A stretch of DNA of 64,000 nucleotides from Betaproteobacteria bacterium (GTDB lineage Bacteria > Acidobacteriota > Terriglobia > Acidiferrales > UBA7541). The position numbers and the translations under genes are program-made. The stretch is from positions 22,687 through 86,686 of the forward strand of contig CAJCHZ010000048.1 in the NCBI GenBank assembly GCA_903970165.1, in the 5' to 3' direction. This document shows, piece after piece, positions 1 through 7,814 of this stretch. Within the stretch, counting starts at the first letter, position 1; the number at the start of each line of letters is the position of its first letter. Below the pieces are notes generated by a model. The model was not told where the DNA came from and did not search any database. It saw only the letters and a program-made list of their open reading frames with translations.

Positions 1-1
1 G

Positions 2-1267
2 TTTGACCTGACGGGTCTTAGCAGTTACTCGGCCAGCTCACTGGGAGTCGAGAACGCGATCCGAGTCGTAGCTGTGCCCACTGTCCTTTTATTTCGAGTT
101 GGTCCCATCCGTCCGTTCCCCCCCGCCTTCGCCAGGATGCGTCAGTTTTGGCTGCTGTTCACGGCCTATGCAGGTTTTGCGGTTTTATGGAGTCCGTATC
201 GGCTCTCGGGGTTAAAGATGTTCGGATACCTATACGCCAGCTGTGTGCTTTTTGTTGTGTTCACGGCTGCGTGGCAAAACAGATGTTTCACCGCCAAGAG
301 TCTGGCGGTTGTCGTCTGGTTTTCTCTTTTCTTCGCGTTAGTGCAAACGTACGTTCTCGGAAATGACTTTGGAGACGCGGTCCTCGGCGACCGCTTCACG
401 TCATTTTCGGGCGCACAAAGCTTCGCGCCATTTCTCCTTTCTCTGTTTGTTCTTTTGTTGCTTTGCGGTTCCTGGAAGGCCTCCTCGCTCGTTTCTGCTG
501 CGGCTGCTGCCGTTGGACTTGTGCTCACTGGCAGCCGTTCTGTTTTCCTGGGTTTCACTTGGGCATTGGTCATAGCGGGGATTCTGGCTGCGATCCGCTC
601 TGGCCGCCGTTTCAGCCTCTCCCTGCTTGTGAAGCGAGCCGCATTTGGAGGAGCAGCTGTCGTGTGTATTGGGCTGCTGGTGCTCAACGTCCTGCCGGAC
701 AATCGCTTGAATGAAATGCTGGCTGCTGTCACTACACGGAACGCCAGTCTTGAGGATGTGGGCACCTTCGGCTGGCGATATTTATTGTACGAGAAAGAAT
801 TCGACGAAATTGCCAGCCGCGGTTTTAACCGGCTCTTCACAGGTTCGGGGACCAGCAGCGGCGCGGACTTCGCTTTGGAAACCAGCCTCTATCGAGAGGA
901 AAATGTCGACCCCAATCGCGCATTCCATGATGAATTCCTGCGCTCGCTCTACGAGTGGGGTTTGCCGGGTTTTCTGTTTCTGGTTCTGTTCCTTGCGGAG
1001 GCTGTCAGGATCTGCCTCAGGATGGTCAGGCAGGATGGGTCTCACGAGGCTTTGGCGTTTCTGGCTATTTGTCTGCCCCTGCTGATCAGTTTGACGGTCG
1101 AGAACACTCTTGCTGAGGCAGCCGGTCCGGCCGGAGTTGGCTATAGCCTCGTTTTGACGTGCATGGTCGCCGCGGGATGCGCTCGTGCGGACAAGAAACG
1201 CAGCCCAGCATTCAACAATTGCCCCCCACTATCCGGCTGCCAGGAAGCCGCCGCCACTGGGTCCTAG
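2..1267 (+). CDS. O-antigen ligase-like membrane protein (5' end off window)
   Basis: This is probably an O-antigen ligase/polymerase of the Wzy/WaaL superfamily, which joins or polymerises glycan at the periplasmic face of the inner membrane. The reading frame is open to the left edge with no stop, so the N-terminus is likely missing; the first start codon inside the window is GTG at 74. The visible 421 codons hold about nine hydrophobic segments. They also hold a GSRSVFLGF stretch typical of the Wzy_C region, a soluble loop of about 90 residues, and a final HDEFLRSLYEWGLPGF segment characteristic of ligases. It is followed by two glycosyltransferases on the same strand, which fits a polysaccharide operon. 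The substrate cannot be told from sequence. Confidence 0.8.
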   Translation, partial: FDLTGLSSYSASSLGVENAIRVVAVPTVLLFRVGPIRPFPPAFARMRQFWLLFTAYAGFAVLWSPYRLSGLKMFGYLYASCVLFVVFTAAWQNRCFTAKSLAVVVWFSLFFALVQTYVLGNDFGDAVLGDRFTSFSGAQSFAPFLLSLFVLLLLCGSWKASSLVSAAAAAVGLVLTGSRSVFLGFTWALVIAGILAAIRSGRRFSLSLLVKRAAFGGAAVVCIGLLVLNVLPDNRLNEMLAAVTTRNASLEDVGTFGWRYLLYEKEFDEIASRGFNRLFTGSGTSSGADFALETSLYREENVDPNRAFHDEFLRSLYEWGLPGFLFLVLFLAEAVRICLRMVRQDGSHEALAFLAICLPLLISLTVENTLAEAAGPAGVGYSLVLTCMVAAGCARADKKRSPAFNNCPPLSGCQEAAATGS

Positions 1268-1301
1268 GAAATGGGAAAGTCCTCTTTACGGTGAAAGAAT
1301 C

Positions 1302-2561
1302 TTGAAAATACTGATCGTCCACAATGCCTACCAGCGTCGCGGGGGCGAGGACGTCGCCATGGAGGCCGAAACGCGGCTCCTGCGGCAAGCGGGCCACCAT
1401 GTTATCGAATACACGCGCTCGAACCTCGGGCTCAGCGAAGCTTCGATCCTTGGCCGCGTGTCACTCGCCGCGGAGACGGTTTGGTCAAGGCGAACTCGCC
1501 AAGAATTGCGCGTGCTTTTATTGCACGAGAAGCCCGACGTGGCCCACTTTCACAACACCGTTCCGCTGATTTCGCCCTCGGCCTACTATGCCTGCGCGGA
1601 TGCCGGCGTACCCGTCGTTCAGACATTGCACAATTACCGCTTGTTGTGTCCCGGAGCAAATTTATTGCGCGACGGCCGCGTGTGCGAAGAATGCCTCGGC
1701 AAAAGACTGGCTTGGCCCGGCGTCTTGCATGGTTGTTATCGCGAGAGCCGCCCGGCAACGGCTGCCGTGGCGGCCATGCTCTCCGCCCACCGCGCCATGG
1801 GCACTTGGTGCGAAAAAATAGACAGGTACATCGCGCTAACGGAATTCGCCCGCGGCAAATTTATCGAAGGCGGCCTCACCGCCGGCCGCATCTCCGTGAA
1901 AGCGAATTTTGTGGAATGCGATCCCGGACAGAAACAAGGTTCCGGCAGCTACGCCCTCTATGTGGGGCGGCTCTCCGAAGAAAAAGGATTACGGGTCTTG
2001 CTCGACGCGTGGAAATACCTGGGCCCACAAATTCCGCTAAAGATTGCCGGGGACGGTCCGTTACGAAAGGAACTCGCGGTGGCCATCCTGAGGCAGAGGC
2101 TGGGTGCTGTCGAATGGCTCGGGCATCTCCCACAGCGCGATATCCATTCGCTTATGCAAGGCGCGCACTCTCTGATCGTTCCCAGCATCTGCTTCGAGAA
2201 CTTCCCGCTAGCCATTGCGGAAGCCTACGCCTGCGGATTGCCCGTCATTGCAGCGAAACACGGAGCCATGGAGGAAATCCTAACGGATAGAGCCACCGGC
2301 CTGCTTTTCCTTCCAGCCAATCCGCACAGCCTTGCCGAGAAAGTCGAATGGGCCTGGACGCATCCTCAGGAGATGGCTGCTATGGGCGGCACTGCCCGCG
2401 AGGAGTTCGAATCAAAATACACAGCCGGCGCGGCCCTCCAACAGTTGGAAAACCTCTACAAATCCGTGCTCCAAGACCGTTGCTGCCCTGCGATGGTGGC
2501 CGGAGTCGTTTCCTCCGAATCCATCCATTTGGCGGCCCAGCGACAGAAGGGAGCCGGCTGA
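1302..2561 (+). CDS. Glycosyltransferase family 4 (GT4)
   Basis: A GT-B fold retaining glycosyltransferase that probably adds a sugar from an NDP-sugar donor to a lipid-linked glycan at the cytoplasmic membrane face. The N-terminal acceptor half begins KILIVHNAYQRRGGED and includes the HNYRLLCPGANLL segment common in GT4 capsule enzymes. The C-terminal donor domain has YVGRLSEEKGL and a FENFPLAIAEAYACGLPV segment carrying the E-x7-E signature. I chose TTG 1302, preceded by GGTGAAAG, because the conserved Rossmann strand starts there. Starting at 1185 would add 39 residues of unlikely composition overlapping the upstream gene. The product is 419 aa, normal for GT4. Its stop directly abuts the next ATG, implying translational coupling. 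Confidence 0.88.
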   Translation: MKILIVHNAYQRRGGEDVAMEAETRLLRQAGHHVIEYTRSNLGLSEASILGRVSLAAETVWSRRTRQELRVLLLHEKPDVAHFHNTVPLISPSAYYACADAGVPVVQTLHNYRLLCPGANLLRDGRVCEECLGKRLAWPGVLHGCYRESRPATAAVAAMLSAHRAMGTWCEKIDRYIALTEFARGKFIEGGLTAGRISVKANFVECDPGQKQGSGSYALYVGRLSEEKGLRVLLDAWKYLGPQIPLKIAGDGPLRKELAVAILRQRLGAVEWLGHLPQRDIHSLMQGAHSLIVPSICFENFPLAIAEAYACGLPVIAAKHGAMEEILTDRATGLLFLPANPHSLAEKVEWAWTHPQEMAAMGGTAREEFESKYTAGAALQQLENLYKSVLQDRCCPAMVAGVVSSESIHLAAQRQKGAG

Positions 2562-3332
2562 ATGCCGGTTGGCCCGGCATCTTTCCGTGTCCTCGGCGTG
2601 CGCGTGGACGCCGTGCAAATCCCTGATGTTGTCTCGTCCATGGAGGAGTGGATCACTGAGGGCAGGAAATGCCGGTACATTGCGGTGACGGGAATGCACG
2701 GTGTGACCGAGGCACAGCACGACCAGCAATTCCTTACCATTCTCAACGAGGCTGATCTCCTGGTTGCCGATGGTTTTCCTCTGGTTTGGCTCGGTCGCCG
2801 CAAAGGCTACGAATTGCCTTGCCGTGTTTATGGCCCTGAGACGATGCTCACCTTCTGCCAGGCCACCGCGGGCAAAGGCTATCGTCACTTCTTCTACGGT
2901 GGCGCGCCGGGCGTAGCCCAGGCCCTCAGGGAGAAGCTTTCCGCGGAACTTCCAGGCCTGGTGGTTGCGGGAACTTTCTGCCCTCCTTTCCGCCCCCTTA
3001 CGGAGCAGGAAGACCGCGAAGTCCTCGCGGCCATCGAGCTGGCCCGCCCCGACGTCATCTGGGTCGGTCTGAGCACCCCTAAACAGGAGCGCTGGATGTT
3101 CGAGCATCGGGAACGCCTTAGCCCCTGCGTTCTGGTAGGCGTCGGTGCCGCTTTTGATTTCCTTTCCGCCAGAAAGAGCCAGGCCCCGGTCTGGATGCGC
3201 GAAAATGGCCTCGAATGGTTGTTTCGCCTTCTCCAGGAGCCTAGACGGCTGTGGCGCAGATATTTGCTTTGTGGTTCGAAATTCGTATTTCTGGTGGCGC
3301 TGGAGCATCTTGGCCTGAGAAAATCTTCGTAA
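2562..3332 (+). CDS. WecG/TagA/CpsF family glycosyltransferase (GT26)
   Basis: A 256-aa member of the WecG/TagA family, which transfers N-acetylmannosamine(uronic acid) or a related sugar onto an undecaprenyl-PP-linked acceptor. Family hallmarks are visible: an ADGFPLVWLGRR segment containing the catalytic-region Asp, the G-x-G-A-A-F-D-F segment, and the C-terminal WMRENGLEWLFRLLQEPRRL block that ends almost every family member. ATG 2562 follows the GT4 stop without a gap. With its neighbours it forms a three-gene surface-glycan operon. The exact sugar is not predictable. Confidence 0.9.
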   Translation: MPVGPASFRVLGVRVDAVQIPDVVSSMEEWITEGRKCRYIAVTGMHGVTEAQHDQQFLTILNEADLLVADGFPLVWLGRRKGYELPCRVYGPETMLTFCQATAGKGYRHFFYGGAPGVAQALREKLSAELPGLVVAGTFCPPFRPLTEQEDREVLAAIELARPDVIWVGLSTPKQERWMFEHRERLSPCVLVGVGAAFDFLSARKSQAPVWMRENGLEWLFRLLQEPRRLWRRYLLCGSKFVFLVALEHLGLRKSS

Positions 3333-3396
3333 GGCGGGATGGCATCAAAAGACCGGGGAAACAAGTTGCTCATTGGTCTCGAAGAAGCCGCACGGC

Positions 3397-3425
3397 TTGC
3401 CGGAATACAGATATTTTTATATAAT
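3397..3425 (+). promoter_or_regulatory. Candidate sigma-70 promoter for the epimerase gene
   Basis: TTGCCG (3397-3402, 4/6 match to the -35 consensus) and TATAAT (3420-3425, perfect -10) are separated by 17 bp, and the epimerase ATG lies 24 bp past the -10. This suggests the epimerase can be transcribed separately from the upstream operon. Confidence 0.6.
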
Positions 3426-3448
3426 GCATAAGTAATGGGGACACCCGG

Positions 3449-4474
3449 ATGAATGATAAGAGCGAACTCGTGGTCGTCGCGGGTGCCGGCGGATTTATCG
3501 GCGGCAGCCTGGTGGCGCGGTTGCGCGCGCAGGGTCAGACGAAAGTCCGGGCCGTCGACATTAAGCCCCTCAGGGAGTGGTACCAGCACTTCCCCGATGT
3601 CGAAAACCTCATCCTGGATCTGAACCTGAAACCAAACTGCGAACGAGCCGCGGAGGGCGCCGCCGATATTTACAATCTGGCCGCCAACATGGGCGGCATG
3701 GGTTTCATCGAAAGCAACAAGGCGCTCTGCATGCTTTCCGTCCTCATCAACACGCACATGCTCCAGGCGGCTGTCCAGCACAAAGCGAAGCGTTTCTTCT
3801 ACGCCTCTTCTGCTTGCGTTTACAACGGCGACAAGCAGAAAACCTATGAAGCGCCATCTTTAAAAGAAGAAGACGCCTACCCTGCCCTTGCCGAAGACGG
3901 CTACGGCTGGGAAAAGCTTTTCTCCGAGCGCATGTGCCGTCATTTCCACGAGGATTTCGGCCTCTACACACGCGTCGCCCGTTTTCACAACGTCTATGGC
4001 CCCTGGGGCACCTGGGACGGCGGACGCGAAAAGGCTCCCGCGGCCATCTGCCGCAAGGTCATCGAAGCCAAGGTATCCGGCAAACATGAAATCCAGATCT
4101 GGGGACCCGGCACGCAAACCCGTAGCTTCATGTATATAGATGACTGCCTTAAAGGCATCGAGCTGATCATGAATTCGGAGATCCTCGAGCCTATTAATCT
4201 TGGCTCCAGCGAAGCCGTTTCCATAAATCAGCTGGTGGACATGGCCGAAGAAATCGCTGGAATCAAATTGAACCGCCACTATGACCTTAGCGCCCCCAAA
4301 GGCGTTAACGGCCGCAACAGCGACAACACCCTAATCAAAAAATATCTGGGCTGGGAGCCATGCACCCCTTTGCGCACCGGTCTTGAGAAGACGTATCGCT
4401 GGATTCACGGCCAATACATCGCGCGCAATAGCGACAAAGCAAGCACTCGTCAGGAATCAGCTGTTGCCCGATAA
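3449..4474 (+). CDS. NAD-dependent epimerase/dehydratase, GDP-mannose 3,5-epimerase-like
   Basis: An extended short-chain dehydrogenase of 341 aa acting on a nucleotide-sugar. The N-terminal NAD site is GAGGFIGG. The NLAANMGGMGFIESN and FFYASSACVY segments closely follow the pattern of plant and bacterial GDP-mannose 3',5'-epimerases. The Tyr-x3-Lys catalytic pair is in YGWEK and the Ser/Thr partner is in SSAC. A substrate-loop FHNVYGPWGTWDGGREKAPAA also matches that subgroup. It probably supplies a GDP-sugar for the polysaccharide locus upstream. UDP-sugar epimerases are the alternative, but the GGMGFI motif argues for the GME-like group. Confidence 0.85.
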   Translation: MNDKSELVVVAGAGGFIGGSLVARLRAQGQTKVRAVDIKPLREWYQHFPDVENLILDLNLKPNCERAAEGAADIYNLAANMGGMGFIESNKALCMLSVLINTHMLQAAVQHKAKRFFYASSACVYNGDKQKTYEAPSLKEEDAYPALAEDGYGWEKLFSERMCRHFHEDFGLYTRVARFHNVYGPWGTWDGGREKAPAAICRKVIEAKVSGKHEIQIWGPGTQTRSFMYIDDCLKGIELIMNSEILEPINLGSSEAVSINQLVDMAEEIAGIKLNRHYDLSAPKGVNGRNSDNTLIKKYLGWEPCTPLRTGLEKTYRWIHGQYIARNSDKASTRQESAVAR

Positions 4475-4650
4475 CTCGCCCCGCCGCACAGGATCGTCCT
4501 TCTGGTGATGAGCGCCTTAGCCTCCGCAGTGCATGGCCGCCTTCCCTCACCGCTTGCTCAGCCTGATAGTACATGCGAGAATGAAAAACAGGCCATCGAA
4601 CGAATGGAGCAGAAACTCCGTCCATGCCATTCGTAATGGCTGTTCTCTCC

Positions 4651-4726
4651 GGCGCTATCGTCTAGGGGTCTAGGACACCGCCCTCTCACGGCGGTAACAC
4701 GGGTTCGAATCCCGTTAGCGCTACCA
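4651..4726 (+). tRNA. tRNA-Glu (anticodon CTC)
   Basis: A complete cloverleaf can be folded by hand. The acceptor stem GGCGCTA pairs with TAGCGCT (4716-4722; first pair G-U), with discriminator A and an encoded CCA (4724-4726). The anticodon stem CCGCC/GGCGG encloses CTCTCAC, with CTC at 4685-4687. The T-arm ACGGG/CCCGT encloses TTCGAAT. The D-arm contains TCTAGGGGTCTAGGA, as usual for tRNA-Glu. It sits between the glycan and RiPP-like loci, a common position for island insertion, but no integrase is seen beside it. Confidence 0.96.
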
Positions 4727-4823
4727 ACATGGCTTACCCCATGTTCGCAAGGAATCGCGCGCCATTTATCCCTGAATCATGGCCAACAGCAGTTCCCTTG
4801 CTTCGTTTTATACGTTAGATACT

Positions 4824-4864
4824 CCGTACTGGGAGGGTACTAGTACGGAACACAGTACGTTCCG
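4824..4864. promoter_or_regulatory. GTAC-containing hairpins upstream of the PqqD-like gene
   Basis: Two adjacent inverted repeats lie 40-80 bp before the PqqD-like ATG: CCGTAC (4824-4829) with GTACGG (4843-4848), and CGGAAC (4846-4851) with GTTCCG (4859-4864). A perfect palindrome GTACTAGTAC sits at 4837-4846. A related palindrome occurs upstream of the radical SAM gene, so these could be operator sites or RNA structures controlling the cluster. Confidence 0.4.
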
Positions 4865-4903
4865 CATAGTGACAACCCCTGTTTCATTCCAGAAACTATA
4901 CGC

Positions 4904-5245
4904 ATGGCACTCCCTCTCTCAGCGCTTCCAGGCCCTGAGGCTCTAGCCTCGCCGGTAAATACGGCGACGGTTCGCCACACCCGGAACACCTCCATCGTTT
5001 CACGGCATGTTGCTGGCGAAACGATCGTTGTTCCTATTTGCCGGGGTGTTGGCGATCTTGACTCCGTCTATACCTTCAATTCGGTGGGTCAAGGCTTGTG
5101 GCAACTGCTCGAGGACGCTCGAACAGCAGAGGAATTGGCGCATTGGGTTGCCACGCATTACGAAGTGGAAGCGAAACAGGCCAGCAAAGACGTCGAGAGC
5201 TATCTGGCTGAATTAACAGAAATTGGCCTGATTCGTACTGTCTAG
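4904..5245 (+). CDS. PqqD family protein (RiPP recognition element)
   Basis: A 113-aa protein whose C-terminal about 85 residues match the PqqD winged-helix fold: VYTFNSVGQGLWQLLEDARTA followed by a helix with AHWVATHYEVEAKQASKDV and a final LAELTEIGLIRTV. PqqD domains bind the leader of a ribosomally made peptide and present it to a radical SAM enzyme. The next gene, 112 bp downstream, is such an enzyme, which strongly supports this role. The 25-residue Ala/Pro-containing N-terminal extension is longer than in stand-alone PqqD. ATG 4904 has only a weak ribosome site, and the hairpins upstream may matter for control. Confidence 0.85.
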   Translation: MALPLSALPGPEALASPVNTATVRHTRNTSIVSRHVAGETIVVPICRGVGDLDSVYTFNSVGQGLWQLLEDARTAEELAHWVATHYEVEAKQASKDVESYLAELTEIGLIRTV

Positions 5246-5314
5246 CAGTCCTCCTTCTCCGCAAGCCCTTGAAACGGCTCGACAAACGGAGTGTGGACTG
5301 TGATAGCTGTATCG

Positions 5315-5329
5315 GGTACTGAGAGTACC
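5315..5329. promoter_or_regulatory. Perfect palindrome between PqqD-like and radical SAM genes
   Basis: GGTACTGAGAGTACC is a perfect 6-bp inverted repeat with a 3-nt centre, 28 bp before the radical SAM start. It shares the GTACT/AGTAC core with the repeats upstream of the PqqD-like gene. Either an operator half-site pair or a small hairpin is possible. Confidence 0.4.
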
Positions 5330-5357
5330 GAATCTTATTAAGTTAGAGCTATCTCGG

Positions 5358-6659
5358 TTGGCTAGAAAGACTATCGTGCAGACCGCGAATTACGGCGAAC
5401 TCACCGGCTTCGTTCACCAGAAATTCAATGGTAAACGCGCCCCCCTTGAAGTGTCTATCGAGGTTACCCGCCGTTGTCCGCTCGAATGCCTCCATTGTTA
5501 CAACAACTTACCGATGAGCGACCATGCCGCCCGCGCTCAGGAGCTGACTTTCGACGAACATTGCCGCCTCCTGGATGAGTTGGTGGATGCCGGCTGCCTG
5601 TGGGTGCTCTACACCGGCGGAGAGATTTTCGCGCGCAAAGACTTTCTGGAAATTTACACGGAAGCCAAAAAACGCGGCTTCCTTATCACGCTCTTCACGA
5701 ACGGCACGATGATCAACGAGCGCATCGCCGACTACCTCGCGGAATACCGGCCATTCGCCATCGAGATCACCTTGTACGGTGCCACAAAAGAAACTTACGA
5801 GGCGCTGACGCAGATTCCCGGCTCTTATGACCGCTGCATGCGGGGAATCCGCCTGCTTCTCGATCGCGGGTTGCCTCTAAAGCTCAAGACCGTGCCGACG
5901 ACAATCAACCGGCATGAGATTTTCGAGATGAAGCGTCTTGCCGAAGAAACGTTTGGCGTCGAATTCAAGTTCGATTCGCTGATCAATCCGAGAATTGACT
6001 GCTCGCAAAGCCCTCTCGCGGTTCGGCTTTCGCCTGAACAGGCGGTTGAACTCGATTTTGCCGAACCGAAGCGCAAGGAAGATTACCGGCGCATGGCTGA
6101 GCAGGATCTGGCCAACCCGGCTGGGTACGTACGGCCGAACGAAAAATACTCCTGCGGCGGCGGCATCGGCGGCTGCGCAATCGATCCTTATGGAGTGATG
6201 AGCATCTGCGTCATCTCCCATCAGCAGGGCTACAACATTCGCGAAGGACGTTTCCTTGAAGGATGGGAGGGCCCGCTGCGCGAAATCCGCAATCAGCCGC
6301 GCACTCGGCCCACGATTTGCGACCGCTGCCAGATTCAATCTCTTTGCAGCATGTGTCCAGCGAACGGCGAGCTCGAGAACGGCGACCAGGAGTCGCCTGT
6401 CTCTTTCCTATGTCAGGTGGCGCACCTGCGGGCCTACGCCTTTGGCTACGAAGTTCCGGAACACGGCGACTGCGAATGCTGCGAAGGCGGCGCGCACCGC
6501 GAAGAACTGCTGGCGGCAGCCGAACGCCTGAAAAATTTCAAGCCGGATGTAAGCACTTGGCAAAAAGGCAGGCCCACTTCGCCTGTCTTGAAAGTTTTAC
6601 AGCCCAATTCCGGATGCGGAAGCGGCGGTTGCGGTTCCCACGCCTCGCTGCATGGATGA
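5358..6659 (+). CDS. Radical SAM/SPASM peptide-modifying enzyme
   Basis: A 433-aa radical SAM enzyme. The cluster-binding motif CPLECLHC (C40, C44, C47) is the canonical CxxxCxxC, followed by a TGGEIFARKD SAM-binding segment. The C-terminal half is a SPASM domain with SCGGGIGGCAIDPYGVMSICV, then CDRCQIQSLCSMCPA and a later FLCQ Cys, which would hold auxiliary 4Fe-4S clusters. Enzymes of this build install thioether or C-C crosslinks in peptides. Unusual extras are a DCECCEGG segment and a C-terminal GCGSGGCGSH tail. TTG 5358 is the likely start; GTG 5376 is an alternative. The candidate substrate peptide follows within 14 bp. Substrate and chemistry are inferred from context only. Confidence 0.88.
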   Translation: MARKTIVQTANYGELTGFVHQKFNGKRAPLEVSIEVTRRCPLECLHCYNNLPMSDHAARAQELTFDEHCRLLDELVDAGCLWVLYTGGEIFARKDFLEIYTEAKKRGFLITLFTNGTMINERIADYLAEYRPFAIEITLYGATKETYEALTQIPGSYDRCMRGIRLLLDRGLPLKLKTVPTTINRHEIFEMKRLAEETFGVEFKFDSLINPRIDCSQSPLAVRLSPEQAVELDFAEPKRKEDYRRMAEQDLANPAGYVRPNEKYSCGGGIGGCAIDPYGVMSICVISHQQGYNIREGRFLEGWEGPLREIRNQPRTRPTICDRCQIQSLCSMCPANGELENGDQESPVSFLCQVAHLRAYAFGYEVPEHGDCECCEGGAHREELLAAAERLKNFKPDVSTWQKGRPTSPVLKVLQPNSGCGSGGCGSHASLHG

Positions 6660-6672
6660 ACGAAGAAACCAA

Positions 6673-6861
6673 ATGATCGATAAGCAAGAAAACAAGCCAC
6701 AAGAACAAAGCGTCAAGGCCGCCTACGAACCGCCCAAAGTCATCCGGGTCAGTCTGCGTCCCGAAGAGGCGGTGCTCGGCCATTGCAAGGTCACCGGCGC
6801 GACCGGCCCGGTGTCTACATCCTGCAGGTCCGTTGTGGCTTGCAGGACGATGGGATCGTGA
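6673..6861 (+). CDS. Candidate RiPP precursor peptide
   Basis: A 62-aa peptide squeezed between the modifying enzyme and the kinase. The charged N-terminal part (KQENKPQEQSVK) and the following AYEPPKVIRVSLRPEEAVLG stretch look like a leader with a recognition segment. The C-terminal 25 residues carry Cys at 38, 51 and 57 among Gly, Ser and Thr, as expected of a core peptide. ATG 6673 is preferred; ATG 6652, overlapping the upstream stop, would add seven residues. Its TGA overlaps the GTG start of the kinase gene. No exporter gene is adjacent. The role is inferred from context, size and composition; I do not recognise a named family. Confidence 0.65.
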   Translation: MIDKQENKPQEQSVKAAYEPPKVIRVSLRPEEAVLGHCKVTGATGPVSTSCRSVVACRTMGS

Positions 6862-7814
6862 AAGGCAAGAACACGGAAATGCTGCCCATCCATAACAATT
6901 TCACGCCAGCCAAGCTGCCCGATGACTTGGGCCTCCCTGGCTCGTCGAAACTTTCTTACCAGATCGGCGGAATCACCTTTGGCCTCGAAGCGGAAGGCCA
7001 TCTGAGACTGAATCTCGAACGCGAACTTCTTGCCTTCGCCGTGCAGACCGGTTCCTGCGACGTGAATCTGAAAATTTCGTGGGTTGACTCGCTCCGCGTT
7101 CCCAATTCCACACTTTTGTTTCATTCCGGCGGATTGTGGTCACTCTTTGCAGAGTCCAACGGTTATCGCTTCAGTTTTCTCTCGTCTCTATTGGGGATGA
7201 CTCCATACAAAGAAGCGTGGTTTGATTCCGAGTTCCGCACCGGCCGCGTGCTGCTCTCGCGACGCTACTTCGACTCGGACCGGCCTGTTTATCCTCTCGA
7301 GTATCCGCTCGATGAATTGCTCATGATTCACCGCCTTTCCCGCGGCCAAGGCGTGGAAATGCACGCGGTTGGGATTTCCGATGAAAATGGCCGCGGCCAT
7401 CTGTTCCTCGGCCATTCCGGAGCAGGGAAGAGCACGACGGCTCGTTTGTGGACCGGCCGCCCTGGCGTGCGAATCCTCAGCGACGACCGCATCATCCTGC
7501 GCGAGCGCGACGGCCGCATTTGGATGTATGGCACGCCGTGGCACGGCGACGCGGGAATCGCATCGCCTGAGTGCGCTCCACTCTCGAGCATCTACCTGCT
7601 GGCGCGCGGAAAACACAACGACCGGCTTCCACTTTCGCCGGGCATGGCTGCCGCCGAACTCTTCAGCCGCACGTTTGCGACACACCATTCGAGCGAAGGG
7701 ATCCGCTTCTCGTTGGAATTTCTGGATCGCGTCGTCCAGGAAGTTCCTTGTTACCTATTCAAATTTGTCCCCGACGAATCCGCTGTGGAGGCGATCTGCC
7801 GTGCGGAAGTCTAA
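6858..7814 (+). CDS. HPr kinase-like (HprK-type) P-loop protein
   Basis: A protein of about 318 aa with the HprK C-terminal kinase fold. The P-loop is GHSGAGKSTTARLW, followed by the conserved LSDDRIILRERDG segment and GTPWHGDAG. The regulatory N-terminal domain of true HPr kinase is replaced by an unrelated 160-residue region, and no PTS genes lie nearby. HprK-like kinases recur in lasso and radical SAM peptide clusters, where some phosphorylate the peptide, so it may phosphorylate the Ser/Thr-rich core encoded upstream. GTG 6858 overlaps the peptide stop by four bases; ATG 6879 is a second possible start. The last 14 bases overlap the next gene. Confidence 0.78.
   Translation: MKGKNTEMLPIHNNFTPAKLPDDLGLPGSSKLSYQIGGITFGLEAEGHLRLNLERELLAFAVQTGSCDVNLKISWVDSLRVPNSTLLFHSGGLWSLFAESNGYRFSFLSSLLGMTPYKEAWFDSEFRTGRVLLSRRYFDSDRPVYPLEYPLDELLMIHRLSRGQGVEMHAVGISDENGRGHLFLGHSGAGKSTTARLWTGRPGVRILSDDRIILRERDGRIWMYGTPWHGDAGIASPECAPLSSIYLLARGKHNDRLPLSPGMAAAELFSRTFATHHSSEGIRFSLEFLDRVVQEVPCYLFKFVPDESAVEAICRAEV

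Noticed and set aside
166..840. Minus-strand frame opposite the O-antigen ligase
   Set aside because: Arg/Ser/Thr-rich shadow with no hydrophobic pattern; the plus strand encodes a typical multi-helix ligase.
4904..7814. Lasso peptide cluster
   Set aside because: A PqqD-like and an HprK-like gene are present, but no transglutaminase-type protease and no asparagine-synthetase-like cyclase; the radical SAM enzyme points elsewhere.
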